Shown: in pieces, positions 6,916-14,465 of the stretch | Numbering within the stretch: position 1 is the first letter of the stretch | Layout of the letters: every line of letters begins with the position of its first letter | NCBI GenBank assembly: GCA_948960675.1 | Contig: CARDPF010000003.1 | Location: forward strand, 1 to 26,270 | Source of the DNA: an uncultured Eisenbergiella sp. | GTDB taxonomy: Bacteria > Bacillota > Clostridia > Lachnospirales > Lachnospiraceae | Length of the DNA: 26,270 bases | Direction of reading: 5' to 3' | The notes under the pieces: generated by a model | What the model was told of the DNA's origin: nothing | The model's database searches: none | The model's input: only the letters and a program-made list of their open reading frames with translations | Program-made: the position numbers and the translations under genes

Positions 6916-8856
6916 TTAAAATGCAAACACTACCGCCGTATTCGCAGGAAGGTCGAAGGTAATGCGGTATGGTTTGTTGTCGCACTCCTGCGCCGTCGCC
7001 ATAATGCCTTCCGCAATCTCATTCCCACTGCCGCCGAACCTCTCCTCATCGCTGTTTAACACCAGCTTATATTTCTTCTTTCTGGGAACGCCCACGCAAT
7101 AATCCTTTCGCGCAACCGGCGTCATATTCAGGACAAACAAAAGCTTTCCATTGCCTTCCGATGATTTGCGGATAAAGCTATAGGTGCTTCTCTCCGCATC
7201 GTCCGCGTTCACCCACTCAAAACCGGCCCAATCGTTGTCGATCTCATACAGGCAGGGATATTTGCGGTACATGGCCAACAGTTCCTTCACATACTCCTGC
7301 ATGCCCTTGTTTAGCTTATTCTCCAAAAGGAACCAATCCAGTTCCCGCGCCTCGCTCCATTCCCGCTCCTGTCCGAATTCCTGCCCCATGAAAAGAAGCT
7401 TTTTACCGGAATGACCGAACATATAGGTATATCCTACCCGCAGATTCGCGTATTTATCCGTCTGGTATCCGGGCATTTTATTCACCATGGAGCATTTTAA
7501 GTGTACCACCTCGTCATGGGACAGCGGTAAAATATAATTCTCCGCATTGTTGTACGACATGGCAAACGTCATGGCATAATGGTTGTTTTTCCGAAAATAC
7601 GGATCCAGCTTCATGTACTCGCAGAAATCATGCATCCATCCCATGTTCCACTTAAAGGAAAAGTGCAGCCCGCCGTCCTCCAAGGATCCCGTCACCAGCG
7701 GCCATGCCGTGGATTCCTCCGCAATCGTCAAAACCCCCGGAAACGTTCCCCGTATCACGGAATTAAAATGCTTAAAAAACTCAATGGCTTCCAGATTTTT
7801 GTTGCCGCCGAATTTATTGGCCACCCACTGCCCATCCTGCTTTCCGTAATCCAAATAAAGCATGGAGGCCACCGCATCCACCCGCAGTCCGTCCACATGA
7901 AATTCCTTAATCCAAAACAGGGCGTTGGCAATCAGGAAATTCTTCACTTCCGTCTTGCCGTAATGAAAGATTTTGGTTCCCCAGTCGGGATGCTCTCCCA
8001 GCCTCGGATCCGGGTGCTCAAACAAGGCTTCCCCGTCGAAATCCGCCAGTCCGTGGGCATCCCTTGGGAAATGTGCGGGTACCCAGTCCAAAATCACGCC
8101 GATTTTGTTGCGGTGCAGCTTGTTGACCAGATACGCAAAATCCTCCGGCGTTCCATAGCGTGAGGTAGGGGCATAATAGCCCGTGACCTGATACCCCCAG
8201 GAACCGTCAAAGGGATGCTCCGCGATGCCCATCAGTTCCACGTGCGTATATTTGAGTTCCTTTAAATACTCCACAATCCGGTCCGCAAATTCCCGGTAAT
8301 TGTAAAACCCGTCCTCCGAATCCGGATGCTTCATCCAGGATCCGATATGGCATTCATAAATTGCCAGCGGTTCTTTCCGGTAATCTTTCTCCCCCCGCTG
8401 TGTCATCCACTTCTCGTCCGTCCACTTTAAGTGCGTGATATCCGTCGTGACGGAAGCCGTGCCCGGACGCAGTTCCGCATAATTGGCAAAAGGATCCGCC
8501 TTATACAGCTTTCTCCCGTCCGCAGCCGTAATCAGGAATTTGTACATTTCCCCCACGCCCACGCCCGGAATAAATGTCCTGTAAATCCCCCCGGCTCCTA
8601 ATTTCTCCATGGGATGCCTGTTTTCATCCCAATCGTTGAAACTGCCGACCACATGCACCGCCCTGGCATGGGGCGCCCAGACGGCAAACATCATCCCCTT
8701 TTTCCCGTTCTCCTCAGACAGGTGCGCGCCCAGCTTTTTATAAATGTCATAGTGCGTCCCCTGCGCAAACAAATACTGGTCGGCCTCGGAAATAAACACG
8801 GTTCCCTGCCCGTTTTGCGCCGCCGCTGCCACCGGCTTCTTCTTTTTTCTGGCCAT
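6916..8856 (-). CDS. glgB: 1,4-alpha-glucan branching enzyme (GH13)
   Basis: This cytoplasmic enzyme makes alpha-1,6 branches in glycogen by cutting and transferring alpha-1,4 chains. The frame is open to 8922, but the start at 8856 (MARKKKKPV) has GGGAGG about 8 bases upstream and is preferred, giving 646 residues. A short Lys/Ala-rich tail is followed by a CBM48-type beta-sandwich (about 40-140, 'FAVWAPHARAVHVVGSFNDWDE') and the GH13 barrel. Catalytic residues are visible: nucleophile D327 in 'DGLRVDAV', acid/base Glu about 380 in 'AEESTAWP', and D448 in 'LSHDEVVH'. 'WVPAHFP' and 'GQEFGQEREW' are further GlgB hallmarks. No other glycogen genes are in the window. It follows the large TPR gene without a terminator, so the two may share a transcript. 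This linkage is unusual. Confidence 0.97.
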   Translation of the reverse strand: MARKKKKPVAAAAQNGQGTVFISEADQYLFAQGTHYDIYKKLGAHLSEENGKKGMMFAVWAPHARAVHVVGSFNDWDENRHPMEKLGAGGIYRTFIPGVGVGEMYKFLITAADGRKLYKADPFANYAELRPGTASVTTDITHLKWTDEKWMTQRGEKDYRKEPLAIYECHIGSWMKHPDSEDGFYNYREFADRIVEYLKELKYTHVELMGIAEHPFDGSWGYQVTGYYAPTSRYGTPEDFAYLVNKLHRNKIGVILDWVPAHFPRDAHGLADFDGEALFEHPDPRLGEHPDWGTKIFHYGKTEVKNFLIANALFWIKEFHVDGLRVDAVASMLYLDYGKQDGQWVANKFGGNKNLEAIEFFKHFNSVIRGTFPGVLTIAEESTAWPLVTGSLEDGGLHFSFKWNMGWMHDFCEYMKLDPYFRKNNHYAMTFAMSYNNAENYILPLSHDEVVHLKCSMVNKMPGYQTDKYANLRVGYTYMFGHSGKKLLFMGQEFGQEREWSEARELDWFLLENKLNKGMQEYVKELLAMYRKYPCLYEIDNDWAGFEWVNADDAERSTYSFIRKSSEGNGKLLFVLNMTPVARKDYCVGVPRKKKYKLVLNSDEERFGGSGNEIAEGIMATAQECDNKPYRITFDLPANTAVVFAF

Positions 8857-8972
8857 AGCCATCCCCTCCCTTTTTATCCCCTGCAGGACATACCCATTCC
8901 TGCGGACATTCTTCATTTCCATTCACGGCCTGCGCCTGACTGCGCATTCCTGTCCCGTGAAAGTAAGTGTTC

Positions 8973-11900
8973 TCAAATGAAATCCCTCTCCCCTAAAATG
9001 ATCATATCGTCATCGTCATAGCGCTTCCGAAACAGGACATCCATAAAATGGCGGACCGAAAAACGTTCCGCATGGTCGACGGCCTCATCCACAATTTCCC
9101 GCACTTCCTCCACTGTGACGGCATGGTCGCTGGTCTGCAAATCCTCTATTCTGGTGTGAAGCGCCAGTCTTCCCATCTCGTCGATGGAATATTCCATATT
9201 GTAAGCGTACTGGCATCCGTATTTTACCAATGTGGCCGTATCCAGCGCCGCTATGTCAAAGCGGGCCGTAAAACATGCCGCAAGCTGCGGACACCTCTCC
9301 ATCAGCCCGGCCACCCCCTTTTTGCCATCCAGCAGGAACACAATCACCCCTGTCTGCTCCTGGTTCAGCGCTTTGGCAAGGTTTGTTGCCCCCTCGTCGG
9401 AGAGCTTTCCGCCCTTTTCCACAATCAGCGCACCGTTGGGTATTTTGGAGATCAGCTCCATCGGATTTTTCCCGTTTAACACATCGCCGCTTACCTTGGC
9501 CAGCTTACCGGAAAAATTCTGGTCCCTGGCCCGCATCAGCTTTACGACGCTCTTGGCCATCTTCATCATATCCGAACCGGGCGCACCCGTAATAATCATA
9601 TTTCCCGTATAGGCCGAAAGGCTGAGGGAATCCAAGGCCTTCACCAGCTGGCGCATGGCCCCCTTGGTTGGGACAAAGGTGGAAAACAAGTCCTTTTCAT
9701 CCTGCGTCATATTGCGCTCATGCTCTTCAAACTGCTGTTCCCGGATCCGTTCATGCAATTCCTGCGTATTCCCCGCCGTCTCCTCTGCGGCCTGCCTTAC
9801 CTCTGCTGCAGGCCCAACATTGGCAGCCCCCTGTGGATTCTGGCCCTGTAACACAGTGGCGGCGGGCTGTAAAACCGCCTGCTGCACCGTGCTTTGCGCA
9901 GCGCCCTCCTGTGCGGAAGCCATAGGCTGTGCCTGCGCTTCCCCCTGCGGCTGCGTGACAGACTGTAGCGGTTGTGCTGCCTGTGGTGGCATGTCGGGCT
10001 GTAGAGGCGTTGCCGCTTGCGGAGGCATGGCCTGCTGTTGCAGGGCTGCCCCCTGCATTCCCGTATACTGCACCGCCTGTGGCTGCGGCGCCACAGCCTG
10101 CTGCATGGCCGTTTCCTGCGGCGCCACCACCTGCTGTTCCACCGCTGGCGGCTGCTGTACCTGCGACTGCCCTGCCGCCGACTGCGGCGGCATTCCGGGC
10201 TGCTGCTGTACGCCGGACTGCTGCGTCACCGCCTGTGGCTGCACACCGGACTGCTGCAGCACCGCCTGTGCCTGCACGCCCGGCTGCTGCTGCATCGCCT
10301 GTGCCTGCACGCCCGGCTGCTGCGTCACCGCCTGTGCCTGCACGCCCGGCTGCTGCTGCGTCACTGCCTGTGCCTGCACGCCTGGCTGCTGCAGCATTTC
10401 CTGCGGCATTGCGGCCTGACGGCGCGCGGCCAGCCTGACCTTCTCCAATTCCAGCAAAACCGCCTGCGCTTCCCTCTGCTTTTCTTCCGCCTCACGTATC
10501 AATTCTTCTATTGTCCGCTCTTTGCCTGCCGAAACTAAGCCCGGCTGCTGCCCTGTTATCTCCTGCATCCCCGTTACCGTTTCCTCCATAACACCCTGTA
10601 CCATATGCGCCGCCCCATCGGCAGGCGCCGTCATATCCTCCTCCGTCTCCCCTATTGCCTTCGCACGTCCTTCCCCCACATTTTTCTTCTGGGATTCCTC
10701 CAGCGGCAGCGCTTCCTCCCGCTGCAGCCGCTCCAGCATTCCGTCCCGGGAAACCTGGTCAAAATCGTCAAACATGGAGCCGGTCTGCTGCAGCATCCAT
10801 TTCCTGGTCTCCAACCGGCGCTTCTCTTCATTCTTTTTGCGAAGGTTTTCCCATTCCGCCAGCACATCGTCAATACTCATCTGACCGGTAATCTGCTTCT
10901 CCACCGGCCTCTCCTGCGGCAGAGCCATCCCGATTTGCCCGTCATATTCCTGTTCCAAAAGCATCGCCATCTTTTCGGTCCGCCCGAAACGGTCGTCTTT
11001 TGTCCCCGTATCTTCCCCTGCCGCTTCCTTGGCTGCCGCCTCCTGCACAACCGGCCTGCCAAAAGAAACCACCTTCCCTGCGTTTTGGGTTTCCTGCTCC
11101 CTTGGCTGCTCCTGCGCCTCTAACTCCTCCTCCACATCAAACTGACCCGTGGCCTGTACATCCCATCCGGCGGACGCCTGCATAATCCTTCCCACATCTT
11201 CCTGATATTCCGCGTCATCGCCACCGTATCCCGGCTGCCCCGTATATTCCTCCTGCGTACCATATATCCCTTCCTCCGCAAAATTCCCGGTAATCCGTTC
11301 ATACACCTGCGTATCGGAAAACTTTTGCGAGTCCTGCCCGGCCTGCACTCCCGTACCGTACGCCAAACCCGGTTCATATACCTGGCTATCCCCATCGCCC
11401 ACAGCTTCCTGTACAACCTCATGGCTTTCTGTATCCTGCCCGTACATCTCCTCATCCGAATAGCCGCTCCGCTGCTTGTAGAGCGCAAGCCGCCTTGGAT
11501 CCGGCGCGGTCTTGGGCTCCAGCACTTCCTTCATGCTCTCCGCCAAAGCCGCCTGCAGGTTCATGGTGTTAAACTTCCCCATATCCATGGTTTTCACCTG
11601 AATATCCATATCCTCTTCCCGCTGTATCCCCTTTTGCCCACCCTGTGGTTTTGCTTCCCCTGCGGGGGGGTCTTCCCTCTGCCCGGGCTGTCTTGCAAAT
11701 ATTCTGTCATAAGCCTGCTGCTGGGCCGGGGAGAGGGGCACATAACGCATCTTTAACTCCATCGCCTTGGCTACATACTTTCCTTCCCCAAACCACAAAA
11801 TCAGCTGGTCGCACTCCTCCACGCATTCCGTGGCCAATCCGACCCGGTGATACAAAAAAGCCAGTTCATACGCCCATTTTTCATTATATTCCCGTTTTTT

Positions 11901-12305
11901 ATATTCCTTCAAAACGGTAATCCGCTCATCCAGATTGATATCCTGCGCTTCATAAATTTTATAGAGCAAAATATATTTGTTATTATCATTGGGGGCGACC
12001 TGCACAAATTCCTTATAATACTCGATCGCCTCCACCACCTGCCCCATCTTAATCGTCAAATCGCAGATCGAATATAAAATCCTCCGGTTCTGCGGGCTTA
12101 ATCCATTGGCAAGCAGGAGAATGGCTTTCGCGTCCTCAAACCGCCTGTTCACCTTATAAACGTCGCTGATAATCCCCAAGGTGGACACATTCCGTACTTT
12201 CTTCCAGTCAATGATATCCGCGACCTGCGCCGCCTCCTGAAAGCGCCCCTTGCGGTTCAACGATTTGATCTCTTCCAGCCGCAGCTTATATTCATATTTA
12301 TCCAA
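8973..12305 (-). CDS. Large protein: TPR region, Gln/Pro-rich repeat linker, degenerate CbxX/EccA-like AAA+ domain
   Basis: Not a named protein; function unknown. The frame is open to a GTG at 12314. TTG at 12305 is preferred because AGGTGA lies 5 bases upstream, giving 1110 residues (numbers below count from 12314). Residues 1-200 are helical and TPR-like ('GRFQEAAQVADIIDW', 'GLSPQNRRILYSICDLTIKMGQVVEAIEYYKEF'). Residues 200-630 are acidic and Gln-rich with charged coiled stretches (485-535, 600-632). Residues 635-850 are low-complexity Q/P/A with tandem repeats. Residues 870-1113 resemble a CbxX/EccA AAA+ domain, but Walker A reads GAPGSDMMK (910-918) instead of GxxGxGK[TS]. The Walker B position reads 'GALIVEKGG', and the usual 'NPGLRSRF' reads 'CPQLAACF' (1008-1015). 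ATP hydrolysis is therefore doubtful. There is no signal peptide or membrane helix. A scaffold or regulatory role near glgB is a guess. Confidence 0.85.
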   Translation of the reverse strand: MDKYEYKLRLEEIKSLNRKGRFQEAAQVADIIDWKKVRNVSTLGIISDVYKVNRRFEDAKAILLLANGLSPQNRRILYSICDLTIKMGQVVEAIEYYKEFVQVAPNDNNKYILLYKIYEAQDINLDERITVLKEYKKREYNEKWAYELAFLYHRVGLATECVEECDQLILWFGEGKYVAKAMELKMRYVPLSPAQQQAYDRIFARQPGQREDPPAGEAKPQGGQKGIQREEDMDIQVKTMDMGKFNTMNLQAALAESMKEVLEPKTAPDPRRLALYKQRSGYSDEEMYGQDTESHEVVQEAVGDGDSQVYEPGLAYGTGVQAGQDSQKFSDTQVYERITGNFAEEGIYGTQEEYTGQPGYGGDDAEYQEDVGRIMQASAGWDVQATGQFDVEEELEAQEQPREQETQNAGKVVSFGRPVVQEAAAKEAAGEDTGTKDDRFGRTEKMAMLLEQEYDGQIGMALPQERPVEKQITGQMSIDDVLAEWENLRKKNEEKRRLETRKWMLQQTGSMFDDFDQVSRDGMLERLQREEALPLEESQKKNVGEGRAKAIGETEEDMTAPADGAAHMVQGVMEETVTGMQEITGQQPGLVSAGKERTIEELIREAEEKQREAQAVLLELEKVRLAARRQAAMPQEMLQQPGVQAQAVTQQQPGVQAQAVTQQPGVQAQAMQQQPGVQAQAVLQQSGVQPQAVTQQSGVQQQPGMPPQSAAGQSQVQQPPAVEQQVVAPQETAMQQAVAPQPQAVQYTGMQGAALQQQAMPPQAATPLQPDMPPQAAQPLQSVTQPQGEAQAQPMASAQEGAAQSTVQQAVLQPAATVLQGQNPQGAANVGPAAEVRQAAEETAGNTQELHERIREQQFEEHERNMTQDEKDLFSTFVPTKGAMRQLVKALDSLSLSAYTGNMIITGAPGSDMMKMAKSVVKLMRARDQNFSGKLAKVSGDVLNGKNPMELISKIPNGALIVEKGGKLSDEGATNLAKALNQEQTGVIVFLLDGKKGVAGLMERCPQLAACFTARFDIAALDTATLVKYGCQYAYNMEYSIDEMGRLALHTRIEDLQTSDHAVTVEEVREIVDEAVDHAERFSVRHFMDVLFRKRYDDDDMIILGERDFI
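10185..10397 (-). repeat. In-gene tandem repeat encoding QQPGVQAQAVT units
   Basis: About six head-to-tail copies of a 30-33 bp unit encode QQPGVQAQAVT and variants (QQPGVQAQAMQ, QQPGVQAQAVL, QQSGVQPQAVT) at residues 640-710 of the TPR protein. Units differ by whole codons, so slippage changes length without breaking the frame. A looser PQA-rich stretch continues to about 9770. Confidence 0.9.
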
Positions 12306-12421
12306 GGTACTCACCTCATAAAATCCCGTTTCATCCTATTTATGTGCGCGTCTTTTTTTATATGTAATTTCGATAACTTTAATTGGGCGCACTATTCCAC
12401 TTTGATTTTTTCACTTTCCTA

Positions 12422-12450
12422 AGTGTAACATAGGGCATACCTAATGTCAA
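12422..12450 (-). promoter_or_regulatory. Sigma-A-type promoter of the TPR gene (and possibly glgB)
   Basis: On the minus strand a perfect -35 box TTGACA (12445-12450), a 17-bp spacer and TACACT (12422-12427, 4 of 6 to TATAAT) lie about 115 bases before the TPR gene start. It is the only strong promoter seen upstream of the TPR-glgB stretch. Confidence 0.6.
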
Positions 12451-12451
12451 A

Positions 12452-12540
12452 GAAAAATCGTTACAGTTCAGCCATAAAGTAACAGTTCAGACAGGTCTGA
12501 CCTGACAGTTTAGCCGAAGGCTGGACTGTTACGAAAAATC
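12452..12540. repeat. Composite palindromic repeat, copy B of the TAACAGTTCAGAC family
   Basis: Nested inverted repeats fill this spacer. Outer arms are CGTTACAGTTCAGCC (about 12459-12473) and GGCTGGACTGTTACG (12519-12533), 13 of 15 complementary. Inside lie GTAACAGTTCAGAC (12479-12492), the core TCAGAC-AG-GTCTGA, and a second hairpin CAGTTTAGCC/GGCTGGACTG with a GAA loop. The whole could fold as a branched structure. It sits between the rsgA terminator and the TPR promoter. The rest of the 12315-12664 spacer holds that promoter, a leader without an ORF, and the terminator. Confidence 0.6.
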
Positions 12541-12574
12541 CTGTTTTACAATGGGGTGATTTTTAAGATTTTAT

Positions 12575-12633
12575 GAAGAAAAACCGTCCGCAGCCGACCC
12601 AAATGCTGGAACCGGCTGCGGACCGTATGGTTT
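12575..12633 (-). terminator. Rho-independent terminator of rsgA
   Basis: A perfect 11-bp stem (GTCCGCAGCCG at 12586-12596, CGGCTGCGGAC at 12613-12623, loop 16) is followed on the minus strand by GGTTTTTCTTC. AAACC/GGTTT can extend the stem beyond a bulge. It lies about 30 bases past the rsgA stop. Confidence 0.82.
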
Positions 12634-12664
12634 AATGTAAGGCTATGCCAAGCACGAAAACATC

Positions 12665-13714
12665 TTACCGTTCCCTGCCGGGAACCCGCGCAAGGTTTTT
12701 TTGACGCCGTAAATTCCTGCTGCGGCAATGCTGTGCCTTTTTCTCCGAAATTTCCACCTCCCTTTTCAGCTTTCTGTAATTGACCAACCGTCCTTTTGGC
12801 AGGATTCCCTCCGCAATCGCCTGCTGCACCGCACAGCCCGGCTCTCCTTCGTGCCGGCAGTCGCCAAAACGGCATTTTTTTGCCAACGCTTCCACATCCG
12901 CAAACGTCTGGTCCAATCCCTGCTGCGCCTCCCATATGCCCAACGTCCGCATGCCGGGCGTATCAATAAAAATTGCCCCGCTGTCATCCAAAATCAACTG
13001 CCGGTAAGTGGTGGTATGCCTGCCTTTACTGTCGTCCTTGCGGATTTCCCCCGTCTCCATCAGTTCTTTTCCCGTCAGCGCATTCACCAGACTGGACTTG
13101 CCCACGCCGGAAGATCCCAAAAACACAATGGTTTTTCCGGGCCGCAGATAGGTAGCTTTGAGCCTGTCCAGTCCCATGCCGGTTTTTGCGCTGACTGCAA
13201 TCACCTCCGCCTTCCCGGCAGCCAAAACCGTCTCCTCCATTTCCTTTGCGTAGTCCTCCTTTAAATCCGCCTTTGTCAGTACCACCACCAAATCGGCGCC
13301 GGACTGCCTGCCCATGGTCAGGTACCTCTCCAGCCTTCTCATATTAAAGTCGGCGTTTAACGACTGCAAAATAAAAACATAATCAAAATTTGCCGCCACC
13401 GCCTGCTCCCAATATCCCGCAGACGAAGGATCCAGACGGCAGAAACAGGAACTTCTCTTTAGCGTCCGCAAAATCCTGCTGTCCCCGCACGGATTGTATT
13501 CCATCTCCACAAAATCCCCCACCGTCGGAAACGGTTCCTGACTGCCATAATAGTTTGCGGTTTTGAGCCGCCCAAAAACATTTTCGGCCGCCTCACAGAC
13601 CATCTCATAGCGCTCTTTGTGCACCGCCGTCACGCGCGCCAGCATATGATTCGTATCCTTGATTTCTTTTTGCATCATAGGGGTTGCCCCATATTTTTCC
13701 ATGATAAACTCCAC
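12665..13714 (-). CDS. rsgA: Ribosome small-subunit-dependent GTPase A
   Basis: RsgA (YjeQ) is a circularly permuted GTPase that acts late in 30S ribosome maturation in the cytoplasm. It has 349 residues; the family usually has 290-350. The start is GTG at 13714 with AAGGAG 8 bases upstream; the in-frame ATG four codons later is too far from it. An OB-fold occupies about 25-100. The permuted GTPase motifs follow in the family order: 'VVLTKADL' (G4, 145-151), 'GSSGVGKSSLVNAL' (P-loop, 200-213), 'RHTTTYRQL' (switch I) and 'DTPGMR' (G3, 251-256). The zinc finger is C281, C286, H288 and C294. The C-terminal tail is basic, fitting rRNA contact. It is transcribed alone, ends in its own terminator, and is preceded by stem-loops. 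Confidence 0.97.
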   Translation of the reverse strand: MEFIMEKYGATPMMQKEIKDTNHMLARVTAVHKERYEMVCEAAENVFGRLKTANYYGSQEPFPTVGDFVEMEYNPCGDSRILRTLKRSSCFCRLDPSSAGYWEQAVAANFDYVFILQSLNADFNMRRLERYLTMGRQSGADLVVVLTKADLKEDYAKEMEETVLAAGKAEVIAVSAKTGMGLDRLKATYLRPGKTIVFLGSSGVGKSSLVNALTGKELMETGEIRKDDSKGRHTTTYRQLILDDSGAIFIDTPGMRTLGIWEAQQGLDQTFADVEALAKKCRFGDCRHEGEPGCAVQQAIAEGILPKGRLVNYRKLKREVEISEKKAQHCRSRNLRRQKNLARVPGRER

Positions 13715-13732
13715 GCGGTCTCTCCTTCCCGT

Positions 13733-13816
13733 CTACAGCCCTTTTATGGGCTGTAGCGCTTTTGAAACCTTCCCTTTTCCCAAACCGGCATGCCAAACTG
13801 GCATGCCCATTTTGGG
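13733..13816 (-). promoter_or_regulatory. Two stem-loops in the rsgA leader
   Basis: CTACAGCCC/GGGCTGTAG (13733-13741 and 13748-13756, 6-base loop) lies a few bases upstream of the rsgA Shine-Dalgarno. GGCATGCCA/TGGCATGCC (13787-13795 and 13799-13807, 3-base loop) has outer arms CCCAAA/TTTGGG. Neither has a U-tract on the minus strand. They may shape the rsgA leader RNA. No promoter was recognised between them and the gene. Confidence 0.5.
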
Positions 13817-13819
13817 GCG

Positions 13820-13863
13820 CAAAAATACCGCAGCAGGCAGCCGTTCGCGGCTGTCTGCTGCGG
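13820..13863 (-). terminator. Strong rho-independent terminator after the small ORF
   Basis: A 16-bp stem with one G-U pair (arms 13828-13843 and 13848-13863, 4-base loop TTCG/CGAA) is followed on the minus strand by TATTTTTG. It comes 11 bases after the stop of the frameshifted small ORF. It would stop transcripts coming from 14017 and keep them out of rsgA. Confidence 0.85.
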
Positions 13864-13874
13864 CATAACATTCT

Positions 13875-13980
13875 CTACACCTTCAAAACAGGATTCACGA
13901 AAGGTTCCTTCCTCTGGCATGTCTGCACATGCCCGTTATCGGTTTTAAAAAACTGCCACCTCATTTTTCTGTGTCATCAT
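13875..13980 (-). CDS. Possible tiny gene needing a +1 frameshift (11 or 34 residues)
   Basis: Function unknown. An ATG at 13980 has an excellent ribosome binding site (AAAGGAGG, 5 bases upstream). As read, the frame encodes only MMTQKNEVAVF and stops at TAA (13945-13947). The stop follows a run of six T: codons GTT TTT TAA. A +1 slip on TTT continues into an open frame to TAG at 13875, adding 23 residues that start KTDNGHVQTC and end in VLKV. A GAGGTGG stretch lies just upstream and a small hairpin (GGCATGT/ACATGCC) just downstream of the slip. The unit has its own promoter and terminator, which supports a real transcript. It could instead be a decayed gene, a homopolymer sequencing difference, or a small RNA. 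Confidence 0.45.
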
Positions 13981-14016
13981 ACATTCCTCCTTTCGCGTCT
14001 TGCCTTTACTACTATA

Positions 14017-14046
14017 GTTATACCATATCCTCCCGGCAACTTTCAA
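14017..14046 (-). promoter_or_regulatory. Promoter of the small ORF
   Basis: On the minus strand TTGAAA (14041-14046), an 18-bp spacer and TATAAC (14017-14022) lie about 30 bases before the small ORF's start. The -35 overlaps the stop codon of the gene upstream. Confidence 0.6.
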
Positions 14047-14465
14047 CCGGATTTTTTCTGGTTATGGATTTCCTTTAAATCTTCTATCGCCACTTCCGGA
14101 GCCATCGTATGAAACATGCCATAATTTCTTTTCATTGTCATCACAGATGCCTGCCCGTAAATAACTGCACTGTCCTCGCCCGTATAATAATGCCAATAAC
14201 GGTAAATATACCCCATCCAATATAAAATTTCTTTCGAATACACCTCTTTGCCATTTTCCAGTTTTTCCATAACACCGGAAATGACCTCCTCCAGCAAGTA
14301 TTCCTCTCCCGCCCACTGCATTCGGTTGTATGTGGAATCCATTGCCTTTGCAGTTTGTGAAGTCATAAATATTTTTACAAAACCGGCACTGTCATATCCT
14401 TTATCCGCCGAAAGTTCAAACAGCCTGCCCTGAATATCGCACATCTTTAACTGCAATGAATTCAC
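14043..14465 (-). CDS. Antitoxin-like partner protein of the broken XRE/DUF3990-like gene
   Basis: A cytoplasmic protein of 140 residues, mostly helical, with no membrane segment. It resembles, from memory only, the small partners found next to DUF3990 (ADP-ribosyltransferase-like) toxin genes. Conspicuous stretches are 'FVKIFMTSQTAKAMDSTYNRMQW', 'GEEYLLEEVISGV' and 'YWMGYIYRYWHYYTGED'. The GTG start at 14465 overlaps the TGA of the upstream toxin frame (GTGA), and GGAGGGG lies 5 bases before it, so the two were translationally coupled. It appears intact while its partner is broken. That is expected for an antitoxin: loss of toxin is tolerated, loss of antitoxin is not. The antitoxin role is inferred from this arrangement. 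Confidence 0.7.
   Translation of the reverse strand: MNSLQLKMCDIQGRLFELSADKGYDSAGFVKIFMTSQTAKAMDSTYNRMQWAGEEYLLEEVISGVMEKLENGKEVYSKEILYWMGYIYRYWHYYTGEDSAVIYGQASVMTMKRNYGMFHTMAPEVAIEDLKEIHNQKKSG

Noticed and set aside
10185..10397. CRISPR-like array
   Set aside because: The repeats are contiguous, in frame and without unique spacers; they encode a peptide repeat.
9655..10538. Long plus-strand ORFs rich in Cys/Ala or Arg/Leu opposite the Q/P-rich repeat
   Set aside because: They are reverse-strand shadows of the CAG/CCG-rich repeat in the TPR gene; composition is biased and no ribosome binding site fits.
12315..12664. A hidden small gene in the 350-base spacer
   Set aside because: No ORF with a ribosome binding site was found; the space is filled by promoter, palindromes and a terminator.
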